5,043 nt of DNA from Verrucomicrobiales bacterium (GTDB lineage: Bacteria; Verrucomicrobiota; Verrucomicrobiia; Limisphaerales; JAFMIX01). Each line of letters starts with the position of its first letter. Positions within the stretch are counted from its first letter, which is position 1. The DNA lies in NCBI GenBank assembly GCA_017853785.1, contig JAFMIX010000176.1:1-5043 (forward strand). Direction: 5' to 3'. Shown here in pieces: positions 1 to 5,043 of this stretch. Under the pieces are notes generated by a model, which saw only the letters and a list, made by a program, of their open reading frames with translations, had not been told where the DNA came from and made no database searches. The translations under genes were made by a program, and so were the position numbers.

Positions 1-695
1 ATGCCGCTGCGGATGACGATTTTCGCGGCCTGCACCTTGGACGCCATGCCGCCGACGGCCGTGGCGCTGGTCGTGCCGCCGGCGATTTTCTCCAACTGCT
101 CGTCTATCTGTTCGATGACGGAAATGGTTTTTGGATTTGCCTTGCTAAAGTTTTCGATGACGCCGTCCACGGTCGTCAAAATGATGAGCAGGTCGGCGGG
201 TAGCAGCGAGGCGACGAGCGCGGAGAGCTTGTCGTTGTCGCCGAACTTGATCTCGGCAGAACTGACGGCGTCGTTCTCGTTGATGATGGGCACGACGCCG
301 TGCTTGAGCAGCGTGACGAGCGTGTTGCGCGCAGCGAGGTGGCGCTCGTGGTGTTCCAGATCGTCGTGCGTCAGGAGAACCTGCGCAACGACGAGGTTGT
401 GCTTGGCGAAAAGTTTTTCATAGGTGGCCATCAGCCGCGACTGACCGACGGCGGCGCAGGCCTGCTTGATGGCGAGATCGGCCGGACGGGTTTCGTAGCC
501 GAGCGCGCCCATGCCCGCGCCGACGGCGCCGCTGGTGACGAGGACGACTTCCTTGCCGGCGGCGCGCAACGCGGCGACTTGCCCGACAATCTGTTCGAGC
601 TGGGCGGGGTCGATCTGCTTGCGGCTGTCGGTGAGGACGCCGGTGCCGAGCTTGACGACAATGCGGGTGATGTTGTTCCGGAGCGTGTTTCGCAC
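1..695 (-). CDS. proB: Glutamate 5-kinase, C-terminus cut by window edge
   Basis: This enzyme phosphorylates L-glutamate with ATP to give gamma-glutamyl phosphate, the first committed step of proline synthesis in the cytoplasm. The 231 visible codons form an amino acid kinase fold in the expected order: RIVVKLGTGVLT at residues 11-22 (phosphate-binding lysine and glycines), LVTSGAVGAGMGALG at 52-66, QACAAVGQSRLMATYEKLF at 78-96, VPIINENDAV at 135-144 and KFGDNDKLSALVA at 150-162 (glutamate-site region), LTTVDGV at 173-179, and GGMASKVQAAKI at 215-226, which matches the family's GGMxTKxxAA signature. Family members are about 260-370 residues, so the end of the kinase domain, and any PUA domain, lie beyond the left edge. 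The GTG at 695 is the only conventional start between the conserved lysine motif and an in-frame TGA near 763. No Shine-Dalgarno sequence precedes it. In many bacteria proB is paired with proA or obg; here its 5' neighbour is a gene remnant on the other strand. The identification is very secure. Confidence 0.95.
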   Translation of the reverse strand, partial: MRNTLRNNITRIVVKLGTGVLTDSRKQIDPAQLEQIVGQVAALRAAGKEVVLVTSGAVGAGMGALGYETRPADLAIKQACAAVGQSRLMATYEKLFAKHNLVVAQVLLTHDDLEHHERHLAARNTLVTLLKHGVVPIINENDAVSSAEIKFGDNDKLSALVASLLPADLLIILTTVDGVIENFSKANPKTISVIEQIDEQLEKIAGGTTSATAVGGMASKVQAAKIVIRSG

Positions 696-740
696 GCGGA
701 TAAGGTAGAAAATGCGCGGGCGGGAGTCGAGGGCGGACCC

Positions 741-1378
741 AACAGACGCTTTACAATCATGAATTCAGACAAAATGACCGCGCACCAGAAGTCGCCGCAG
801 ACGCAAGGCGAGACGCCGGTGGTGCTGATGGAGACGACATTGCGCAGCTACTGCCTTCCCCAAGATGGGCCACCGGGATTTTCTCGATCCCGGGGACACG
901 CTCGGAGCACTGGCCAAGACGGGGTCGATCTCAAACTTTCTGCGCTATCACCGGCTGGCGGGTTATCTCTCGCATTACACGAAAAAGATGCAGGGCATCG
1001 CGCTGGGCATCCCCAGCTTGCGGACGATTTTTTGACGAGCAGTATTACACGGATCTCGCAGGCGGCTTGCTGGAATCGCTTGGGCGGTTGTTCAAGGGGG
1101 CGACGAAGCTTTACGTTTATCCATATCGCGACCCGCAGACGGGCAAACTCATCACGGCGGAGACGATGGAGGTAGCGCCACACCTGCGCCACCTCTACGC
1201 GCAACTGCGGGAGAACCGGCACATCGAAACCGTCCGCAACTACAACGAGCGTTATCTGCCCATCTATCCGCACAACGTGCTGGCGCTGATTCAGGGTGCT
1301 GCTCCGGCGTGGGAAAAGGTGGTGCCGGCGCAGATCGTGGAGATCATCAAACGCGACGGGTGGTTTGACTGGCAGTAG
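741..1378 (+). pseudogene. Frameshifted C-terminal remnant of a conserved ~480-residue protein
   Basis: The coding signal runs through three frames. Piece A (741 to about 860) reads RRFTIMNSDKMTAHQ and then GETPVVLMETTLRS. Piece B (about 862-1032) reads MGHRDFLDPGDTLGALAKTG, then SNFLRYHRLAGYLSHYTKK and ALGIPSLRTIF, and ends at a TGA. Piece C (1034-1378) reads DEQYYTDLAGGLLESLGRLF, KLYVYPYRDPQTGKL, APHLRHLYAQL and YLPIYPHNVLALIQ, and ends at TAG 1376-1378. Joined, they resemble the last 210 or so residues of a cytoplasmic family of about 480 residues that I recall from Bacteroidetes, cyanobacteria and PVC genomes. From memory, it carries unreliable labels such as 'nicotinate-nucleotide adenylyltransferase' or 'TonB-dependent receptor'; I assign no function. 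The first shift fits one extra C in C4 at 858-861, the second one extra T in T6 at 1028-1033. About 270 N-terminal codons are missing: upstream of 741 the sequence soon becomes proB on the other strand. Piece C alone could be read as a 103-codon gene from ATG 1067, but that would begin mid-domain. Sequencing error could explain the shifts but not the missing N-terminus. Confidence 0.75.
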
Positions 1379-1392
1379 AGCGGCCAAAAAGA

Positions 1393-1478
1393 AACCACGA
1401 ATGAACACTAATAAACACGAATCCGCAGCATAGCAACGCGGGCGACTTATTCGTGCAAATTCGTGTCCATTCGTGGTT
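1393..1478. repeat. Imperfect 30-bp inverted repeat of CACGAAT units; possible bidirectional terminator
   Basis: The left arm (1393-1422) and right arm (1449-1478) are reverse complements at 25 of 30 positions, separated by a 26-bp GC-richer loop. Each arm holds three 7-bp units spaced exactly 10 bp apart: CACGAAT, CACTAAT, CACGAAT on the left, and ATTCGTG three times on the right. The outer 11 bp of the arms (AACCACGAATG) match perfectly. The element fills most of the 112 bp between the remnant's TAG and the stop codon of the downstream convergent gene. Its position would suit a bidirectional terminator or mRNA 3' stabiliser, though there is no U-tract of the classical kind. I recall similar ATTCGTG-type palindromes dispersed between genes in Verrucomicrobia-like genomes, but cannot check that from one copy. 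Confidence 0.85.
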
Positions 1479-1490
1479 GAACGGAATGTC

Positions 1491-2966
1491 TTACGCCGCC
1501 AGTTGCCACGGGGCGCGGTAGGGGCGGGAGAGTAATTCGCTCGCGCCGGTGTCGTTGAGGATCTCTTCCTGCTTCACGTCCCAACGGATTTTGCGGCCCG
1601 TGAGCATGGAGATGAGGCCGAGGTGGCCGGGAATCGCGGAGTGATGCGCGGTCTCGACAGGCGTGATGGTGGGTTGGCGCGATTTGATGCAGTCCACAAA
1701 GTTCCGCTGGTGGCCGGCGGATTCGTAGAGCTTCACCTTGCGCATCTCTTCGGGAAGGTTCTTGCCAGCTTTCCAGTCGGGATTCGAGGTGTCAAAGCCA
1801 CTACGATTCACCCACACCCAGCCATCGGCGCCGATCCACTTGGTGCCGCCTCTGATATCATCGTGGCCGCCAGCGATGATCATGGTGATGTCGTTCGGAT
1901 ACTTGGCTTCGATGCGGTATTTGGTGGCGGTGTTCCAGATGGCGTTCACCGCCGGGAATTCGCCGTGGCCTTCGAGTTCGGAGGGGCCGGAGTTGTCGCA
2001 GTCCATGCCCCAATGGGCGATGTCCACGTGGTGGCCGACCCAGTCGAGCAATTGGCCGCCGCCGGTGTTGTAGTTCCAACGCCAGTTCATGTGGACGCGG
2101 GTTTTGACATACGGCCCCATTCGAGCCGGGCCGATCCACGTGTCGTAATCCAGTTCTTCCGGCGGGGCGCTGACGACTTTTTCCCATTCCGGCGAACCGG
2201 GGACAATGGTGGCAAGCAGTTCGCAGTCGCCTTTGGTCTTGCCGAGTCTTTCCAGGAGTTCGGGCGCGGTGCGGGCAAAGTCGTTGTGGCCGGCGGGCAA
2301 GCCCACTTCGACACGGGTGATTTTTCCGATGTGTCCGCTACGGACGATTTCAGCCGCCTTGCGGAACAGGGCCTGCGAACGCTGCCACGAGCCAGTCTGC
2401 CAGATGACCTTGTTTTGCTGGACGGCGCGCACGATAGCCTGCTGTTCGGCGATGGTGCGGGCGAGGGGTTTTTCGCCGTAGATATCCTTCTTCGCTTTCG
2501 CGGCGGCCACGGCAAGGATGCCGTGCCAGTGGTCGGGCACGGCGAGCATGACGGCGTCAATGTCCTTGCGGGCGAACATTTCGCGGTAGTCGGCGTAGGC
2601 TTTGCAGTCCTGATTTTTGTAATGATCGTTGATGGCGGAAACCGCGGATTTGAGATGTTTTTTGTCGAGGTCGCACGCGGCGACCACCTGACAATCTTCC
2701 AGCGCAAGAAAAGAACCGGTGTTGCCCGGGCCTTGCATCCCCCAGCCGACGACGCCGAGGGTGATGCGGTTGGAAGGGGCGTTCTGGCCGAAGACGGAAC
2801 TCGGCACGATGGTGGGCAGCGCGAGGGCGGCAGCGGCGGTTTTGAGAAACTGGCGTCGATTCCAGGAACGGGAGTAGGATTTATTCAGAGTAGATTGACG
2901 GGAATTTTTTTGGTCAGTGATTTTTAGGAGCTGGAGAGCCCTCAAGCTCCACCGGGCGATAGCCAC
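1491..2966 (-). CDS. Exported (Tat) Gfo/Idh/MocA-family oxidoreductase
   Basis: This is a probable NAD(P)-dependent dehydrogenase acting on a sugar, polyol or glycoside; the substrate is not readable. Counting from the GTG, a twin-arginine signal (NRRQFLK at 36-42, then an Ala/Leu-rich stretch and SSVFGQ at 56-61) targets it to the periplasm. The Rossmann domain follows: GVVGWGMQGPG at 71-81 (GxGxxG), CDLD at 98-101 near the end of strand 2, VPDHWH at 143-148, and the signature EKPLA at 165-169 with the catalytic-type lysine. The C-terminal domain shows DYDTWIGPA at 273-281, GGGQLLDWVGHHVDIAHWG at 302-320 and HQRNFVDCIKSRQP at 419-432. It ends at TAA 1491-1493. The start is uncertain: the GTG at 2966 gives a 36-residue leader before the arginines and overlaps the transporter gene by 53 bp. 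A TTG at 2945 also overlaps. A CTG at 2888 would give a more typical short Tat leader and no overlap, but is a non-standard start. It is probably co-transcribed with the transporter upstream. Residues 231-270 look longer than usual for the family. Confidence 0.94.
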   Translation of the reverse strand: MAIARWSLRALQLLKITDQKNSRQSTLNKSYSRSWNRRQFLKTAAAALALPTIVPSSVFGQNAPSNRITLGVVGWGMQGPGNTGSFLALEDCQVVAACDLDKKHLKSAVSAINDHYKNQDCKAYADYREMFARKDIDAVMLAVPDHWHGILAVAAAKAKKDIYGEKPLARTIAEQQAIVRAVQQNKVIWQTGSWQRSQALFRKAAEIVRSGHIGKITRVEVGLPAGHNDFARTAPELLERLGKTKGDCELLATIVPGSPEWEKVVSAPPEELDYDTWIGPARMGPYVKTRVHMNWRWNYNTGGGQLLDWVGHHVDIAHWGMDCDNSGPSELEGHGEFPAVNAIWNTATKYRIEAKYPNDITMIIAGGHDDIRGGTKWIGADGWVWVNRSGFDTSNPDWKAGKNLPEEMRKVKLYESAGHQRNFVDCIKSRQPTITPVETAHHSAIPGHLGLISMLTGRKIRWDVKQEEILNDTGASELLSRPYRAPWQLAA

Positions 2967-4482
2967 CCTTGGTCTTGAAATACGCGATCAAAGCGAGATA
3001 GCCAGCCAGCATGAACGCGGGGAAGAAAGCCATCTTGCCCAGCGCGCTGAACTGGCCGGTGGTGGTCGCAGTCTTGATGGCTTCTGCCGCGCCGGCTTCG
3101 GTCACAGCGGCACTCTTGATCGGATCAATGGCGTGGTAATCACCGAGCAGATATTTTTTCTCCATGGTGACGGTTTGATACAGCGCCGGGCTGCTCGCCT
3201 GCAACTTCGCGGTGGCGGTGGATTCCTGCAGATAGCCGATAAAGGGAAAACCCAGAATCCCGACCGCCAACATCCCGATGCCGCCCATGGCATTCAACGT
3301 GAGCGCGCCGCCCTTGGGGCATTGTTCCGAAGCCAGCCCGAGCATCGTGGGCCAGAAGAAAGTTTTACCCATCGCATAGAGCGAGGCGGCGGCAAAGATG
3401 ACGGCCATGCCTGCGCCGTTGGTTTTGGAGAGCCACGTCAGACCGGCGATGGCTAGCACCGAACAGCCCGCCAAGAGGCCAAGCGGCGAGAACTTGTGAA
3501 TGATCGGCCCGGCGAAGAAGCGAAGCACCATCATGATGGCCGAGGTGTAGACCAACACCCAGGCGGGTTCGTGGCCGGCAGCGGCCATCGGCGCTTCCAT
3601 GAGCGAACTGATCCAGCCGTCCGTGCCGATTTCCGTGGTGGCAAGCGGCATCATGATGAGGATCAGGAACGCGAGAATTAACCGGCCAAACGATTTGGTG
3701 AGCGCGGCAAACGCGAGCACCACCACCGCCGTCAACCCCCAGACCAACTTGGTATTCCAACCGAACACCTGACCGAGTTGCGCGAACACGAGGCCAAAAC
3801 CCACCAGCGCGCCGAACGCACCGAGTTCCTTGAGCATATCCACGTAGCCGACGCCGGCTTGTTCGCGCTCGCTGCGCGGAAACGTCTGCCCCACCAGCAT
3901 GACGAAGAAGATGACCGCCGGGATGAGGATCAACCCGAGCGTGAGCCGCCAATCCGTGGCGCCCGCGAGCGCGATGGTGCACAACCCACCCATCACCAAC
4001 CCCGCCGGCCAGCCCGCGTGCAGGATGTTGAGCCATTTGCTCTTGTCCTTGTTGAACATCGTGGCGACCACGGGGTTGATGTAGGCCTCCACTGTGCCGT
4101 TGCCGAGGCCGAGAATGATACTGCCCCAGTAGAGCAATTCGTAACCACGCTTCTGCGCCGTCAGCAAATCCGCCCCAGCCGCGCCATGAATCGTGCTGTA
4201 AGCCATCAGCGCCAACCCCGTGTAGGCGAGGTAGCAAACGAACGAGAAAATCATCGCCACTTTGTAGCCGATACGGTCGATGAACAGGCTGAACACGATG
4301 ATGCTCATGCCGAACGGCCAGATGCCCGCGCCCTGCAACTGCCCCACCGCCACCTTGTCCAGGCCGAAGTCGGTGACGAATTGCCCGCCGCACAAAATCA
4401 TCCGGCTAATGAAAGCGTAGGAAGTGGTGATGAGCGCGATAAAGCAGCCCCAGAACAGGATTTTATTATGACGGTTATCCAT
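2914..4482 (-). CDS. MFS transporter, probably sugar or sugar-derivative uptake
   Basis: A 522-residue inner-membrane protein with the hydrophobic pattern of a 12-helix major facilitator. Helices are apparent around residues 8-30, 50-69, 74-95, 113-136, 155-175, 179-199, 221-240, 246-261, 267-282, 305-326, 334-350, 358-380 and 398-417, with a last one at 484-501; a few of these may be re-entrant or split. IDRIGYK at 68-74 matches the loop 2-3 region of MFS proteins (the D-R-G pattern). GLGNGTVEAYINPVVATMF at 125-143 and LHAGWPAGLVMGG at 154-166 resemble conserved parts of helices 4 and 5 in FucP-like sugar permeases. A hydrophilic stretch of about 65 residues (418-482) lies between the last two helices. 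The ATG at 4482 is the natural start and no Shine-Dalgarno sequence precedes it. The TGA lies at 2914-2916, against the oxidoreductase gene, which suggests one operon in which the transporter supplies the pathway. The family call is secure; the substrate is inferred only from neighbours and is unproven. Confidence 0.92.
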   Translation of the reverse strand: MDNRHNKILFWGCFIALITTSYAFISRMILCGGQFVTDFGLDKVAVGQLQGAGIWPFGMSIIVFSLFIDRIGYKVAMIFSFVCYLAYTGLALMAYSTIHGAAGADLLTAQKRGYELLYWGSIILGLGNGTVEAYINPVVATMFNKDKSKWLNILHAGWPAGLVMGGLCTIALAGATDWRLTLGLILIPAVIFFVMLVGQTFPRSEREQAGVGYVDMLKELGAFGALVGFGLVFAQLGQVFGWNTKLVWGLTAVVVLAFAALTKSFGRLILAFLILIMMPLATTEIGTDGWISSLMEAPMAAAGHEPAWVLVYTSAIMMVLRFFAGPIIHKFSPLGLLAGCSVLAIAGLTWLSKTNGAGMAVIFAAASLYAMGKTFFWPTMLGLASEQCPKGGALTLNAMGGIGMLAVGILGFPFIGYLQESTATAKLQASSPALYQTVTMEKKYLLGDYHAIDPIKSAAVTEAGAAEAIKTATTTGQFSALGKMAFFPAFMLAGYLALIAYFKTKGGYRPVELEGSPAPKNH

Positions 4483-4521
4483 AAGGTGATGATATGATTA
4501 GTCGGGGGTGATAGGGCGTTA

Positions 4522-4551
4522 GATATACCGATTCCCGCCGTCCTTCTTCAA
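4522..4551 (-). promoter_or_regulatory. Candidate sigma-70-like promoter for transporter-oxidoreductase unit
   Basis: On the minus strand, TTGAAG (4546-4551) followed after 18 bp by TATATC (4522-4527) each match the -35 and -10 consensus at four of six positions. Transcription would begin near 4515, giving a leader of about 30 nt before the ATG at 4482. The match is weak and based on the E. coli consensus, which may not hold in this organism. Confidence 0.3.
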
Positions 4552-4580
4552 GGAAAACTTCCATAATTTATTTCTCTCGC

Positions 4581-4609
4581 TGGATTTATTGGCGCCGCTT
4601 GGTAATAAT
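4581..4609 (+). promoter_or_regulatory. Candidate promoter for isomerase gene
   Basis: AATAAT (4604-4609) matches the -10 consensus at five of six positions. The hexamer 17 bp upstream, TGGATT (4581-4586), matches the -35 box at only three. Transcription would start near 4616, about 30 nt before the ATG at 4646. The spacer contains the palindrome GGCGCC (4591-4596). The support is modest. Confidence 0.28.
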
Positions 4610-4645
4610 TTTCCCCACGTCCGAACAACCAAACTAATCACGCTT

Positions 4646-5043
4646 ATGCCAAGAACCGTCACTCTCTTCACCGGCCAATGGGCCGACCTCTCGCTCGCCG
4701 AACTCGCCCCCAAAGTCAAAGCCATGGGCTACGACGGCGTCGAGCTCGCCTGCTGGGGCGACCACTTCGAAGTGGACCGCGCGCTCGCCGAACCCGATTA
4801 CTGCAGGAAGAAATGGGCGCTCCTCGCCAAACACGGCCTCACCTGCCGCGCCATCTCCTCCCACCTCGTCGGTCAGGCCATCTGCGACCTCATCGATGAG
4901 CGCCACCAATGCATCCTCCCCCCCGATGTCTGGGGCGACGGCAAGCCCGAAGGCGTCCGCCAGCGCGCCGCCGAAAAGATGAAGGCTACCGCCCGAGCCG
5001 CGCGGAAATTTTTCGACGCCAAACCCGGCGCAAAGAAAGGCGA
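4646..5043 (+). CDS. Sugar phosphate isomerase/epimerase-like TIM-barrel protein, 3' end outside window
   Basis: The 132 visible codons look like the N-terminal half of a xylose-isomerase-like / AP endonuclease family 2 TIM barrel. FTGQWADLSLAELAPKV at residues 8-24 forms the first strand and helix. GYDGVELACWGDHF at 28-41 carries the second-strand glutamate typical of this fold. HGLTCRAISSHLVGQAICD at 63-81 is the third strand, with a histidine in the usual metal- or substrate-site position. DERHQCILPPDVWGDG at 84-99 is a family-specific loop I associate with uncharacterised members in Verrucomicrobia and Planctomycetes. Such proteins are usually about 280-350 residues, bind a divalent metal, and isomerise or epimerise sugars or keto-sugars in the cytoplasm; there is no signal peptide here. 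The ATG at 4646 directly precedes the first strand and has no Shine-Dalgarno sequence. Divergence from a transporter and a Gfo/Idh/MocA enzyme suggests the same catabolic route. A lysine- and alanine-rich stretch (residues 111-132) before the edge may be a variable loop. The fold is fairly certain; the reaction is unknown. Confidence 0.9.
   Translation, partial: MPRTVTLFTGQWADLSLAELAPKVKAMGYDGVELACWGDHFEVDRALAEPDYCRKKWALLAKHGLTCRAISSHLVGQAICDLIDERHQCILPPDVWGDGKPEGVRQRAAEKMKATARAARKFFDAKPGAKKG

Larger units (their letters stand above)
4483..4645. promoter_or_regulatory. Divergent intergenic region between transporter and isomerase genes
   Basis: These 163 bp separate two divergent start codons, so they must hold promoters for both directions. 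The region is distinctly more AT-rich than its flanks, especially 4555-4615. An 8-bp inverted pair, TGATTAGT at 4495-4502 and ACTAATCA at 4633-4640, lies close to the two start codons and could be paired operator half-sites, though an 8-bp match may be chance. Shared control of the transporter/oxidoreductase pair and the isomerase by one regulator is plausible, but no regulator gene is in view. Confidence 0.55.

Noticed and set aside
431..772. Minus-strand open frame of 113 codons with an ATG start
   Set aside because: It is an out-of-frame reading of proB, rich in Ser/Pro/Ala with no domain; the conserved kinase motifs are in the neighbouring frame.
300..1175. Long plus-strand open frame of 291 codons across proB and the remnant
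   Set aside because: Its first two thirds are antisense to clearly conserved proB. Only the part after about 741 carries recognisable protein similarity, and it then leaves the conserved frame at the C4 run.
848..1408. Minus-strand open frame of 186 codons antisense to the remnant
   Set aside because: It is complementary to the conserved fragments, has no recognisable motif, and starts inside the intergenic repeat.
2898..2913. Poly-A/T run after the transporter stop as a terminator
   Set aside because: The T-run on the plus strand (A-run on the coding strand) is not preceded by a convincing hairpin, and it has the wrong base for a U-tract in the direction of transcription.
1623..2927. Plus-strand open frame of 434 codons
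   Set aside because: It is fully antisense to the oxidoreductase. Its Gly/Val/Asp-rich composition is what a high-GC complementary frame gives, and no domain is visible.
3365..4393. Minus-strand open frame of 342 codons rich in Arg/His/Gly
   Set aside because: It is an out-of-frame shadow of the transporter with no hydrophobic segments or motifs.
3778..4497. Plus-strand open frame of 239 codons
   Set aside because: It is antisense to the transporter, with a composition typical of a complementary frame and no family resemblance.
4519..4725. Minus-strand 68-codon open frame across the divergent intergenic region
   Set aside because: It overlaps the start of the isomerase gene in antisense and would cover the likely promoters; no motif or start signal supports it.

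Overview
The window looks like a stretch of chromosome from a GC-rich (roughly 60 %) environmental bacterium, most plausibly Verrucomicrobiota or a close relative in the PVC group. This rests on three things: a twin-arginine-exported Gfo/Idh/MocA oxidoreductase next to an MFS sugar transporter and a xylose-isomerase-like TIM-barrel protein, which I know as a common grouping in these phyla; an intergenic palindrome built from CACGAAT/ATTCGTG units, of a kind I associate with such genomes; and the absence of Shine-Dalgarno sequences at every start. The lineage is an inference and no marker gene settles it.

Left part (1-1490). The minus strand carries most of glutamate 5-kinase (proB), running off the left edge. 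It starts at a GTG at 695. Head-to-head with it, on the plus strand, is a decayed gene remnant (about 741-1378): the C-terminal 210 or so codons of a longer conserved protein, spread over three reading frames by two +1 shifts at homopolymers and missing its N-terminal part. The remnant ends just before a 30-bp imperfect inverted repeat (1393-1478) made of three 10-bp-spaced units per arm, lying between the convergent 3' ends of the remnant and the next gene.

Right part (1491-5043). A minus-strand pair, MFS transporter (2914-4482) followed by exported Gfo/Idh/MocA oxidoreductase (1491-2966), is probably one transcription unit. The two either overlap by 53 bp (GTG start) or are separated by about 25 bp (if a non-standard CTG start is used). 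A 163-bp divergent intergenic region (4483-4645), with weak candidate promoters on both strands, separates this pair from a plus-strand sugar phosphate isomerase/epimerase-like gene that runs off the right edge.

Together the right-hand genes suggest a small carbohydrate or polyol catabolic locus: an inner-membrane transporter imports a sugar-like compound, while an exported NAD(P)-dependent oxidoreductase and a cytoplasmic TIM-barrel isomerase/epimerase act on the substrate or its keto form. The substrate cannot be read from the sequence. I see no mobile element, CRISPR array, tRNA or rRNA, and no clear evidence of a wholly new system. The most unusual items are the broken gene and the palindromic intergenic repeat.
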